Assembly: GCA_904395805.1 (NCBI GenBank)
Contig: CAJFNV010000091.1
Location: 1 to 64,000, forward strand
Length of the DNA stretch: 64,000 bases
Reading direction: 5' to 3'
Source of the DNA: Candidatus Gallispira edinburgensis
Lineage (GTDB): Bacteria; Bacillota; Clostridia; Lachnospirales; CAG-274
The notes under the pieces were generated by a model that had not been told where the DNA came from, searched no databases, and was given only the letters and a program-made list of their open reading frames with translations. Position 1 is the first letter of the stretch; every line of letters begins with the position of its first letter. The position numbers were made by a program, and so were the translations under genes. This document shows, one piece after another, positions 51,386 through 59,104 of this stretch.

Positions 51386-52717
51386 ATGAATCTTAAAACA
51401 TTTAAGATTGGTGGTATTCATCCACCTGAGGGCAAAAAGGCAACTGAAAACAAGCCTATAGAGATTATTATGCCCAAAACAGGTGCTCTTATGGTTTATC
51501 CCATGAGCCAGCACATAGGAGCTCCTGCCACTCCTCTTGTCAAGAAAGGCGACAGAGTTCTTATGGGACAGAAGATAGGAGAAGCAGAAGCTTTTATGTG
51601 TTCTCCCATTCACGCTTCAGTATCAGGTACTGTCAAGGATATAAAGCCTATGCTTACTCCCGGCGGAACTATGGTACTTTCCGTTATTGTTGAAAATGAC
51701 GGACTTTACGAAGAGTATCCATCTCTCGGTCAGAATAAGGACTGGGAAAGTCTTTCAAGAGATGAAATTCTTAATAAGATCAAAAATGCAGGTGTAGTTG
51801 GTCTGGGTGGTGCAGGATTCCCTACACACATTAAGCTTAATCCCCCACCGACAGATAAGATCGACACAATAATCGTCAACGGTGCGGAATGTGAACCATA
51901 TCTTACAACAGACCACCGTATTATGCTTGAGAAAACAGACAGGCTTGTAAAAGGCCTTGCAGTCATGCTTTCTCTTCATCCCGGTGCAAAGGGTTACATA
52001 GCTATTGAAAATAACAAGCCTGATGCGATCAAGGCAGTATCTGCTGAATGCGAAAAGTATCCAAACATTTCAGTAGTTGCACTTTTGACAAAATACCCCC
52101 AGGGTTCAGAAAAACAGCTTATATACGCTGTTACGGGAAGAGAAGTAAAATCAGGCAAGCTTCCTGCTTCTGAAGGCTGTATAGTAGATAATGTTGATAC
52201 AGTTCTTGCTGTTGAAAGAGCCTGCTGTCAGGACAGACCTCTCATGAGAAGAGTTGTTACATTTACAGGGGATGCCGTTAAAAACCCCGGCAACTATCAG
52301 GTCAGAATAGGTATGAACATGAATGAATTCATTGAGCAGGTAGGAGGTTTTACGGAAGAACCGGGCAAGATCATTGCAGGCGGTCCTATGATGGGTAAGG
52401 CAATATATTCTACAGATGTTCCTTTTGTAAAGACATCTTCAGCTCTTTTATGCCTTACAAGAAAGTCAGCAGAGCAGCCTCCCGAAAGCAACTGTATAAG
52501 ATGCGGCAAGTGTGTAAGTGCCTGTCCTATGGGACTTATGCCTTTAACACTTAATCAGGATGCTCTTGCAGGTGATATGGCAGCCTTTGAGGCTCACGAC
52601 GGACTTGACTGTATAATGTGCGGTTCATGTTCCTTTGTCTGTCCTGCAAAACGTCATCTGGCACAGACAATAATTGCATACAGAGGCGAAGTAATGGCTT
52701 CTAAGAGAAAGAAATAG
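51386..52717 (+). CDS. rnfC: Rnf complex subunit RnfC
   Basis: The NADH-binding peripheral subunit of the Rnf ferredoxin:NAD+ oxidoreductase, which couples electron flow to Na+ or H+ export. The 443-residue protein has the nucleotide/FMN-binding GLGGAGFPTHIKL and a SLBB-like region. Two 4Fe-4S clusters are in CIRCGKCVSACPMGL and CIMCGSCSFVCPAKR. It is separated from rnfD by 540 bp that hold hairpin repeats, an unusual break in this normally tight operon. Confidence 0.96.
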   Translation: MNLKTFKIGGIHPPEGKKATENKPIEIIMPKTGALMVYPMSQHIGAPATPLVKKGDRVLMGQKIGEAEAFMCSPIHASVSGTVKDIKPMLTPGGTMVLSVIVENDGLYEEYPSLGQNKDWESLSRDEILNKIKNAGVVGLGGAGFPTHIKLNPPPTDKIDTIIVNGAECEPYLTTDHRIMLEKTDRLVKGLAVMLSLHPGAKGYIAIENNKPDAIKAVSAECEKYPNISVVALLTKYPQGSEKQLIYAVTGREVKSGKLPASEGCIVDNVDTVLAVERACCQDRPLMRRVVTFTGDAVKNPGNYQVRIGMNMNEFIEQVGGFTEEPGKIIAGGPMMGKAIYSTDVPFVKTSSALLCLTRKSAEQPPESNCIRCGKCVSACPMGLMPLTLNQDALAGDMAAFEAHDGLDCIMCGSCSFVCPAKRHLAQTIIAYRGEVMASKRKK

Positions 52718-52809
52718 AACATTGAAAATAATAATGAATTCAGACACACTTTATTTGCATTTAAGTATCAAATGTTACATTTGCTTTTGTATTTAAAATG
52801 GTTGTATAA

Positions 52810-53170
52810 AGCCTCCCTTGCCTAAAGGGCTGGTCGTATTTTCACAGCAATCCTTTCTAATTTTAGGTGCTACTCAACACTTTCAGCTTCGCTGAAAGCC
52901 ACACCTACGGTGTGTCCGCATACTTCTTGCGGTGCAAAGCACCGTGGCTCCCTTGCCTAAAGGGAGCTGTCAAGCGTAAGCTTGACTGAGGGATTCCTGT
53001 TCGAATACTGCTCGCCATTGAATCGGAAGAATATCCGACAGGACGTAGTCCTGCTTATGACGCAGTCAAAAGTTCTGAATAAGCAGCCAAGTCGGAAAGA
53101 TTAATCCGACAAGGCGTAGCCTTGCTTTTGATGCAATCAAAAGTTCTGAACGGGGGAGGAATTCCTCTGT
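52810..53170. repeat. Modular hairpin repeat block inside the rnf operon
   Basis: From left to right: CCTCCCTTGCC module, cactttcagc-ttcg-ctgaaag (about 52878-52898), ggtgc-aaa-gcacc (52931-52943), GCTCCCTT / AAGGGAGC core with tcaagc-gtaa-gcttga (52946-52997), then two tandem modules of a tcgg...ccga, acaag(g)...cttgc and gtcaaaag type (about 53018-53150), ending gaggaattcc. No coding frame is supported in 52718-53257. Confidence 0.8.
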
Positions 53171-53257
53171 GAGATTTAGTACTTTTACATTTAACTTTGT
53201 GTTTTGAATTTCATTACGCAAGATCAGATAAATTGATTTTGCAAAGGAGGTAAAATA

Positions 53258-54262
53258 ATGAACAACAATTTAATGGTTTCATCATCACCTCATATTCGCT
53301 CTGAAGAAACCGTTTCAAGCGTTATGAGAGATGTTATTATTGCCCTTCTGCCGGCGACGGTCATGGGTATAATTTTCTTTGGCATTTCTGCTGCGATCAT
53401 AATTGCTGTGTCAATAGCAGCAGCACTTGCATGGGAAACAATTTACAATAAAATAGCTAAAAAGCCAAACACAATAAAAGACTTTTCAGCAGTAATCACA
53501 GGCTTGCTTCTTGCACTTAATATGCCCGCATTTTCTTTAAGCGAGCATCCTTTTGCGGTTTTTGTGCTTCCTATAGTGGGCACAGGAGTTGCAATAATTA
53601 TAGCAAAGCAGCTTTTCGGAGGTCTGGGACAGAACTTCATTAACCCTGCCCTTGCAGGAAGAGCTTTCCTTGTAGCTTCTTATCCTACATTAATGACAGG
53701 TACAATATTCAAGCCTACAAACTTCCTTGATGTAGATGCTGCCACATATGCAACACCTCTTTCAGCTATGAAAGAAGGGGGAGCATACGGAGCAGACCTT
53801 ATTCAGGGACTTATAGGCAACACAGGCGGTACAATAGGTGAAACCTGTGCCATCGCCCTTATTATAGGCGGTATATACCTTATTTATAAAAAGGTCATTT
53901 CATGGAGAATTCCTGTTGTATACATAGCTACAGTTCTTGTATTCACATATATTTTTAAATTCTGCGGAGTTGAAGGAGCCGCAAACAGAGACTTTACAGA
54001 GCTTTTCTACGGCGGACTTATGTTAGGTGCCTTCTTTATGGCAACTGATTATGCGTCCTCACCTGTAACTCCTTTAGGTCAGCTCATTATGGGCTTTGGC
54101 TGCGGATTTATCACAGTTCTCATCAGAGTGATAGGCGGATATCCGGAGGGTGTATCCTATTCAATACTTCTTATGAACCTTTGTGTTCCTCTTATTGACA
54201 GATGGACAACACCTAAGAAGTTCGGATATGTTAAGCCTGTTAAAGTTAAGGAGGTGAAGTAA
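53258..54262 (+). CDS. rnfD: Rnf complex subunit RnfD
   Basis: A 334-residue integral membrane subunit with about nine helices and a covalently bound FMN expected on Thr in the DAATYATPLSAMK segment. Other family segments are GGLGQNFINPALAGRAFL and MATDYASSPVTPLGQ. It starts after a strong AAAGGAGG site. It carries electrons across the membrane together with RnfG. Confidence 0.95.
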   Translation: MNNNLMVSSSPHIRSEETVSSVMRDVIIALLPATVMGIIFFGISAAIIIAVSIAAALAWETIYNKIAKKPNTIKDFSAVITGLLLALNMPAFSLSEHPFAVFVLPIVGTGVAIIIAKQLFGGLGQNFINPALAGRAFLVASYPTLMTGTIFKPTNFLDVDAATYATPLSAMKEGGAYGADLIQGLIGNTGGTIGETCAIALIIGGIYLIYKKVISWRIPVVYIATVLVFTYIFKFCGVEGAANRDFTELFYGGLMLGAFFMATDYASSPVTPLGQLIMGFGCGFITVLIRVIGGYPEGVSYSILLMNLCVPLIDRWTTPKKFGYVKPVKVKEVK

Positions 54263-54263
54263 T

Positions 54264-54821
54264 ATGTCAGACATTATCAAACCGGCAGCAGTGCTTCTTA
54301 TCATATGTGTTGTTGCCGCAGGACTTTTAGGTTATGTTAATCAGATCACAGCCGCTCCTATTGCAGCCCAGCAGGAACTTGCAAAACAGGAAAGTATGAC
54401 AGCAGTTCTTCCTGATGCAGACTCATTCGGAGAAGAGCAGGAAATAAATGAAGGCAATATTACTACTATCACACCTGCCCTTGATTCTGAAGGAAATGAA
54501 ACAGGCTATGCTGTAGCTATTACAACAAAGGGCTTTTCAGCAGGCTTACAGCTTATGTTCGGCATTGACACAGAAGGTGTTATAACAGGACTTTCAGTAG
54601 TTGACTGTTCAAATGAAACACCGGGACTTGGTGCCAATGCAGCAAACGAAGACTTCTATGGTCAGTTTACAGGCAAGAGCGGTGAAGTAGCCGTTACAAA
54701 GGACGGCGGAGACATCGAGGCTCTTACGGGCGCTACAATTACTTCAAGAGCAGTAGCAAATGCCGCAACAGAAGCTATCAATTATGTAACAGAAAATTAT
54801 CTGGAAGGAGGGGCTAATTAA
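54264..54821 (+). CDS. rnfG: Rnf complex subunit RnfG
   Basis: A 185-residue protein with an N-terminal membrane anchor (about 8-26) and an extracytoplasmic FMN-binding domain. The covalent flavin motif is ALTGATITSRAV near the C-terminus, with Thr as attachment site. Its ATG lies 1 bp after the rnfD stop, and its stop overlaps the rnfE start. Confidence 0.95.
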   Translation: MSDIIKPAAVLLIICVVAAGLLGYVNQITAAPIAAQQELAKQESMTAVLPDADSFGEEQEINEGNITTITPALDSEGNETGYAVAITTKGFSAGLQLMFGIDTEGVITGLSVVDCSNETPGLGANAANEDFYGQFTGKSGEVAVTKDGGDIEALTGATITSRAVANAATEAINYVTENYLEGGAN

Positions 54822-55423
54822 TGAATCCTATTAAGATATTAAAAAATGGTATAATTGATGAAAACCCTACTTTTGTACAGGTTATAGGTATGTGTCCTAC
54901 TCTTGCCGTTACATCATCAGCTATCAACGGTGTAGGTATGGGACTTTCAACAGCAGCGGTTCTTGCCTGCTCCAACTTTGTTATTTCATTGATAAGAAAG
55001 ATCATTCCGGACTCAGTAAGAATACCATGCTATATTGTAGTTATTGCATCTTTCGTAACAATTGTACAGATGCTTTTACAGGGTTTTGTTCCCGCACTTA
55101 ATGACAGTCTGGGTGTGTACATCCCCCTTATTGTTGTTAACTGTATCATACTTGCAAGAGCGGAAGCCTTTGCAGGCAAGAACGGACCTGTTGCCTCATT
55201 ATTTGACGGTATCGGTATGGGTTTAGGCTTTACACTGGCTTTAACTCTTCTGGGTACTGTAAGAGAATTTTTAGGCAGCGGCAGTGTTTTCGGTATCACA
55301 ATTTTACCTGAAACATGCAATACAATACTTATGATCTTACCACCGGGAGCATTCTTTACATTAGCCTTCCTTATGGTAATAGTTAATTTGGTAAAGAACA
55401 GAAAGCAGGAGGTGGGTAAATAA
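54821..55423 (+). CDS. rnfE: Rnf complex subunit RnfE
   Basis: A 200-residue membrane subunit of the RnfA/RnfE family, six helices, starting with NPTFVQVIGMCPTLAVT; the cysteine there is a ligand of the intramembrane 2Fe-2S cluster shared with RnfA. TAATG overlaps join it to rnfG and rnfA. Confidence 0.95.
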   Translation: MNPIKILKNGIIDENPTFVQVIGMCPTLAVTSSAINGVGMGLSTAAVLACSNFVISLIRKIIPDSVRIPCYIVVIASFVTIVQMLLQGFVPALNDSLGVYIPLIVVNCIILARAEAFAGKNGPVASLFDGIGMGLGFTLALTLLGTVREFLGSGSVFGITILPETCNTILMILPPGAFFTLAFLMVIVNLVKNRKQEVGK

Positions 55424-55995
55424 TGAGTTTATTCGTAGTATTAATGGCGGCTATTTTCGTCAATAACTTCATCTTCTGCCAGTTCCTTGGTCTCTGCCCT
55501 TTCCTTGGTGTATCCAAGAAAGTAGAAACAGCAGCAGGTATGGGTATAGCTGTTATATTCGTTATCGCCCTTGCATCAGCTGCAACATGGCTTGTATATA
55601 ACTTTATACTTGTTCCTTTAGAACTTAATTATTTATATAACATAGCTTTCATTCTTATAATTGCAACTCTTGTTCAGTTTGTTGAAATGTTCATCAAGAA
55701 GAGCTCACCTTCCCTTTATCAGGCATTAGGTGTTTACCTTCCTCTTATTACAACAAACTGTGCCGTTTTAGGTGTTGCCGTTACAAATATGGAAAGCGGC
55801 TATGACTTTATAACATCTATTGTAAACGGTGTAGGCGGTGCCGTAGGTTTTGCCCTTGCAATAATTCTTTTTGCAGGTGTAAGAGAAAGAATTGAAAAAT
55901 GTGCTATTCCAAAGCCATTTCAGGGATTCCCTATTGCACTTATTTCAGCAGGACTTATGTCTATAGCCTTTTTAGGCTTCTCAGGCATGCTTTAA
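55423..55995 (+). CDS. rnfA: Rnf complex subunit RnfA
   Basis: A 190-residue membrane subunit, homologous to RnfE, with six helices. NNFIFCQFLGLCPFLGVSKK holds the cluster cysteine region, and ITTNCAVLGVAV holds the second conserved Cys. Overlaps rnfE by one base and precedes rnfB by 15 bp. Confidence 0.96.
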   Translation: MSLFVVLMAAIFVNNFIFCQFLGLCPFLGVSKKVETAAGMGIAVIFVIALASAATWLVYNFILVPLELNYLYNIAFILIIATLVQFVEMFIKKSSPSLYQALGVYLPLITTNCAVLGVAVTNMESGYDFITSIVNGVGGAVGFALAIILFAGVRERIEKCAIPKPFQGFPIALISAGLMSIAFLGFSGML

Positions 55996-56010
55996 TAAGG
56001 AGGGGTTAAA

Positions 56011-56829
56011 ATGGATATTAATGCAATTTTATTTCCCATACTTGTTTTAGGATGTATGGGTGTGATTTTCGGTGCAATACTTGGTTTTGCCTCTATTATA
56101 TTCAGAGTTGAGCAGGACCCGAAGGTACCTCTTGTAAGAGAGTGTCTCCCGGGAGCTAACTGCGGCGGCTGCGGATTTGCAGGCTGTGATGCTCTTTCAG
56201 AAGCTATTGCAAAAGGTGAGGCTCCCGTTAATGCCTGTCCTGTTGGCGGTGCTGCCGTTGCTGAAAAGGTAGCTGCCGTTATGGGCGTAGAGGCAGGTTC
56301 TTCAGAAAAGATGACAGCCTTTGTAAAATGTCAGGGGGACTGTGACAAGGCTAAGTCAAAGTTTGAATACTATGGTGTTGACAGCTGTAATTTTGAGGCA
56401 AGTGTTTCAGGCGGACACAAAGCCTGTGCCCATGGCTGTATCGGTGACGGAAGCTGTGTTGATGCCTGTGCTTTTGACGCTATCCATGTTGTAAACGGTG
56501 TAGCCGTTGTTGATATGGAAAAATGTGTTGCCTGCGGTGCTTGTATAAAGGCTTGTCCAAAGAAGCTTATTGAACTTGTACCTTATAACAAGAGAGTAAG
56601 AGTTGTATGTAACTCTCTCGATCAGGCGGCAGCTGCAATGAAGGTGTGTGATACATCATGTATCGGCTGCGGCAAGTGTGCTAAGGGCTGTCCTGTTGAG
56701 GCAATTGAAATGACAACTATCGGCAATCTTGTACCGCCTGCAAAGATAGCAAAGATCGATTACAGCAAGTGTGTACAGTGCGGTAAGTGTATAAAGGAAT
56801 GCCCAAGAGGAGCTATACTTAAAGTCTGA
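56011..56829 (+). CDS. rnfB: Rnf complex ferredoxin subunit RnfB
   Basis: A 272-residue iron-sulfur subunit and likely entry point for electrons from reduced ferredoxin. It has an N-terminal membrane anchor (about 5-27), the Fe4S domain (CLPGANCGGCGFAGCDAL), and a series of cysteine clusters including CIGDGSCVDACAFDAI, CVACGACIKACPKK, CIGCGKCAKGCPVEAI and CVQCGKCIKECPRGAI. Its last codons are repeated in decayed form three times immediately downstream (see the tandem repeat entry). Confidence 0.96.
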   Translation: MDINAILFPILVLGCMGVIFGAILGFASIIFRVEQDPKVPLVRECLPGANCGGCGFAGCDALSEAIAKGEAPVNACPVGGAAVAEKVAAVMGVEAGSSEKMTAFVKCQGDCDKAKSKFEYYGVDSCNFEASVSGGHKACAHGCIGDGSCVDACAFDAIHVVNGVAVVDMEKCVACGACIKACPKKLIELVPYNKRVRVVCNSLDQAAAAMKVCDTSCIGCGKCAKGCPVEAIEMTTIGNLVPPAKIAKIDYSKCVQCGKCIKECPRGAILKV

Positions 56830-56966
56830 TATGTATATGTATCGTCACCCAAAGGGTGCTATACTCAAAGTCTGATATGTATATGTATCGCCACCCAAAG
56901 GGTGCCATTCTTAAACTGTAATATGTTCATACGTCGTCACCCAAAGGGTGCTATTTTTAAAATATA
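56800..56966 (+). repeat. 46-bp tandem repeats derived from the rnfB 3' end
   Basis: The last bases of rnfB and its stop (aaagtctgatatgtatatg) recur with a period of exactly 46 bp at 56821, 56867, 56913 and 56959, with increasing divergence. Each unit after the first carries the hairpin caccc-aaa-gggtg (56846-56858, 56892-56904, 56938-56950). Frames read HPKGAILK followed by stop in each unit, echoing the true C-terminus PRGAILKV. The hairpins may stabilise or end the rnf transcript. Confidence 0.85.
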
Positions 56967-57041
56967 ATATTGTTAATAATTTAGGGATTACTGTAAACAC
57001 AGTGATCCCTGTTTTTTTTCTCAGTATATTTTTAAAAAGTA

Positions 57042-57070
57042 TTGACATTTTAGCTAAAATTAATTATAAT
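57042..57070 (+). promoter_or_regulatory. Promoter with internal palindromic operator, toxin-antitoxin operon
   Basis: TTGACA, 17-bp spacer and TATAAT match consensus fully. A perfect 14-bp palindrome attttag-ctaaaat (57047-57060) fills the spacer, and a half copy aattttagc lies just after the -10. This fits autorepression by the antitoxin. Confidence 0.75.
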
Positions 57071-57100
57071 AATTTTAGCGATAATATTGGAGGTGTTATT

Positions 57101-57352
57101 ATGATTACTGCTACTGCAACCGATATTCAAAATAATTTCGGAAAATATTTGCAAGCTGTTCAAATGGGAGATGAAATTATTATTTTAAAAAATGGTATTG
57201 AAGTTGCCAGATTAATTTCAAAAGAAAGCAGTGTTTCTTTTCTTACAGATGCTCTCACAGGTGTTTTAAAACAGGATTATAATGATAAGACAATAAGAGC
57301 AGAAAGGGCAAAAAAATATGAAAGTTCTGATAGATACAAATGTAATTCTTGA
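57101..57352 (+). CDS. Phd/YefM-type antitoxin
   Basis: An 83-residue antitoxin. The N-terminal fold ATATDIQNNFGKYLQAV followed by DEIIILKNGIEVARLI is typical of Phd/YefM DNA-binding antitoxins. The C-terminal half (QDYNDKTIRAERAKKYE) would wrap the toxin. The ATG at 57101 with GGAGGTG upstream is used; a much longer upstream frame extends into non-coding sequence. It overlaps the PIN toxin gene by 35 bp and likely represses its own promoter. Confidence 0.9.
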   Translation: MITATATDIQNNFGKYLQAVQMGDEIIILKNGIEVARLISKESSVSFLTDALTGVLKQDYNDKTIRAERAKKYESSDRYKCNS

Positions 57353-57725
57353 TGTCCTGTGTGCAAGAAAAGATTTTCTGAAAGAATCTTCAAAAGTTTG
57401 GAAATATTGCGAAATTAACAAACTCGATGGATATATTTCTGCAATTTCAGTTCCTAATATTGTTTATATTTTAAGAAAAGAATTAACCCCTGAAAAAACA
57501 CAGCAAATTATTGAGCAGCTTTTTTTGATTTTTGGCGTTGTTGACTTAAAAGCCGATGATTTAAAGAAAGCTGCTGCTATGAAAATGTTTGATTATGAAG
57601 ATGCGTTACAGGTAGCTAGTGCTGCTAGAATTAAAGCTGACTTTATTATTACACGAAATATTAAGGATTTTGTTAATAGCAAAATTACTGCTATTAAACC
57701 ATCCGAATTGCTTGATAGGATTTGA
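57318..57725 (+). CDS. PIN-domain (VapC-like) ribonuclease toxin
   Basis: A 135-residue PIN domain. Catalytic acidic residues are seen in LIDTNVILD at the start, in the middle Glu near the RKEL segment, and in DYEDALQVASA, followed by IITRNIKDF. Members cleave RNA, often tRNA, when released from the antitoxin. The pairing of a Phd/YefM antitoxin with a PIN toxin is common. Base composition is more AT-rich than the rnf genes, suggesting acquisition. Confidence 0.9.
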   Translation: MKVLIDTNVILDVLCARKDFLKESSKVWKYCEINKLDGYISAISVPNIVYILRKELTPEKTQQIIEQLFLIFGVVDLKADDLKKAAAMKMFDYEDALQVASAARIKADFIITRNIKDFVNSKITAIKPSELLDRI

Positions 57726-57797
57726 TAAACTTATACTGTCCAATTAATATTGCTTACACAATACTACTCTTACCTAGGAACCCAAGGAGGAATTAAT

Positions 57798-58025
57798 ATG
57801 TGTGTATTTTGCAAAGGCGATTTAAAACCATCAACCACAACATATACAGTCAATATTAATGATAATATTATTATAATTAAAAATGTACCTTGTGAAGAGT
57901 GCCAGCAATGCGGTGAACAATATTTCTCCACCGAGGTAATAAAGCGGCTGGAAAAATTAGTCAATCAGGTTAAAAACACTTTAAGTGAAGTAACTATTGT
58001 AGATTATAATAAACAAGTTGCATAG
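57798..58025 (+). CDS. YgiT-type zinc-finger protein (MqsA N-domain-like)
   Basis: A 75-residue protein with two CxxC pairs (CVFC near the N-terminus and CEEC-QQCG in the middle) and the YFSTEVIKRLEKLV helix typical of the YgiT zinc-finger family. Related proteins are antitoxins, usually beside a DUF4258 or MqsR-like toxin. No such toxin is adjacent here: the upstream neighbour is the PIN toxin and downstream is a terminator. The ATG at 57798 follows AAGGAGG. It may be an orphan antitoxin or a third component of the upstream module. Confidence 0.82.
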   Translation: MCVFCKGDLKPSTTTYTVNINDNIIIIKNVPCEECQQCGEQYFSTEVIKRLEKLVNQVKNTLSEVTIVDYNKQVA

Positions 58026-58056
58026 TTTATAATACAAACCACAACTTCGGTCAGCA

Positions 58057-58096
58057 AAAAAGATATAAAGTCTGCCTAAAGACTTTATATCTTTTT
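58057..58096. terminator. Long terminator hairpin, probably bidirectional
   Basis: A perfect 16-bp stem (58057-58072 and 58081-58096) with an 8-nt loop. A runs on one side and T runs on the other give T tracts on both strands. It ends the YgiT-type gene on the + strand and the candidate small RNA on the - strand. Confidence 0.9.
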
Positions 58097-58187
58097 ATAT
58101 AGCATAAAAATAATTGCCCTATACTCTCACCTATAGGACGATTAAACTAATTAACCATAGCGAGAAACAACCTTTCGGTCATTTCCT
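58057..58187 (-). ncRNA. Candidate small RNA of about 130 nt
   Basis: On the - strand a promoter (TTGACT at 58216-58221, 16-bp spacer, TATTAT at 58194-58199) would start transcription near 58187. The transcript begins with a hairpin gagg-aaatgacc-gaaa-ggttgttt-ctc, closed by a GAAA tetraloop with G-U pairs that form only in RNA of this strand, and finishes at the 16-bp terminator. No coding potential beyond an 11-codon frame is present. It may act on a neighbouring toxin or be a trans-acting regulator; both are inference. Confidence 0.45.
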
Positions 58188-58253
58188 CTTTTTATAATAA
58201 CAAATTACCATACAAAGTCAAGAAATCATAATAAAATTAAAATATTCTTAATT

Positions 58254-58517
58254 TTAATTAATCAAATCTTTTCCCTCACCACATAACCATTCCATAGAAA
58301 CTCCAAGTGCTTTAGACATAAGCATAAGTTCTGCATCACACACATGTCGCTGATTTTTCTCTATTCTGGATATGATCAATGGCGTAATATTATACCCCAT
58401 CAAATTTATTTTCATTGCCAGTTCTTCCTGAGTAATCGGTGGTTTTTGTAGTGCTCTTCCCAGTCTGATTCGTTCTCCGCATATATTACCCTTTATTAAA
58501 AATGACTTTTTTGACAA
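58254..58517 (-). CDS. XRE-family transcriptional regulator
   Basis: A protein of about 87 residues with a helix-turn-helix of the lambda-repressor/Cro class: QEELAMKINLMGYNITPLIISRIEKNQRHVCDAELMLMSKALGVSMEWLC. The TTG at 58517 is chosen because AAAGGTG precedes it by about 8 nt; a GTG at 58526 touches that site. It is divergent from the gene at 58685, and palindromes in the shared gap are likely its operators. Confidence 0.85.
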   Translation of the reverse strand: MSKKSFLIKGNICGERIRLGRALQKPPITQEELAMKINLMGYNITPLIISRIEKNQRHVCDAELMLMSKALGVSMEWLCGEGKDLIN

Positions 58518-58542
58518 TAAAATCACACCTTTTCATATGTAT

Positions 58543-58555
58543 ATCTAATTTAGAT
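58543..58555. promoter_or_regulatory. Palindromic operator, copy 1
   Basis: atctaa-t-ttagat, a 6-bp dyad around one base, located just upstream of the XRE start. The identical arms recur at 58625. Confidence 0.65.
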
Positions 58556-58572
58556 TAAAATTATCTTTTTTA

Positions 58573-58601
58573 TTGAATTTTATACTAATTTATGTTATAA
58601 T
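58573..58601 (+). promoter_or_regulatory. Promoter of the HTH protein at 58685
   Basis: TTGAAT, 17-bp spacer, TATAAT. The palindromic operator copy 2 lies about 24 bp after the -10. Confidence 0.7.
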
Positions 58602-58624
58602 TCAGAATAAAAAAGATATAAATT

Positions 58625-58637
58625 ATCTAAATTAGAT
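58625..58637. promoter_or_regulatory. Palindromic operator, copy 2
   Basis: atctaa-a-ttagat, same arms as copy 1 with the central base complemented. It sits in the leader of the rightward gene, a place where a bound repressor would block transcription. Confidence 0.65.
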
Positions 58638-58684
58638 ATAAAATCGAATTTTAATAAATAAAATTCAGAAACGGAGATTACAAT

Positions 58685-59071
58685 ATGGACAAAGATATAT
58701 CACTTCTCACTGAAAAACAAAAATCAGCTTATATATTAAGAAGCTGTGGTATGAAATTCAGCGAAATCAGTAAATTAATGAAAATATCAGAAAATTCGGC
58801 AAGACAGCATTTTTTAATTGCAGAGAAAAAGATAAAAGAATATGAAAATAGTAACGGCATTAAAGAAAAGGATCTTATGCCCTTAACAATAGATATAAAC
58901 CTTGGAGAATTAAAGGTTATTATTTCCGGATTAAAAAATCTCAAACTTTTTATGTGGGAAAATTTAATACGCAAATTCAAATCACACTGGAACGAAGAAC
59001 TCCCCTATGAATATACTGTTGCAGAAAAATTGCTTGAACGTCTGCAGGATATTTGTAAAGAAAATGATTAA
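58685..59071 (+). CDS. Sigma-70 region 4-like HTH protein
   Basis: A 128-residue protein whose N-terminal 60 residues form a sigma region 4 / LuxR-like helix-turn-helix (LTEKQKSAYILRSCGMKFSEISKLMK followed by ARQHFLIAEKKIKEYE). The C-terminal half is helical and of unknown family. It has no region 2, so it is not a complete sigma factor. It could be a phage- or element-type regulator. Divergent transcription and shared palindromes link it to the XRE repressor. Confidence 0.75.
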   Translation: MDKDISLLTEKQKSAYILRSCGMKFSEISKLMKISENSARQHFLIAEKKIKEYENSNGIKEKDLMPLTIDINLGELKVIISGLKNLKLFMWENLIRKFKSHWNEELPYEYTVAEKLLERLQDICKEND

Positions 59072-59104
59072 AATTCCTGTTTACCTCACCAACCAAAAAT
59101 ATCC

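Noticed and set aside
56948-57100. N-terminal extension of the Phd/YefM antitoxin
   Set aside because: The upstream part overlaps the promoter, its palindrome and the rnfB-derived repeats; the ATG at 57101 has a strong ribosome-binding site and matches the family N-terminus.
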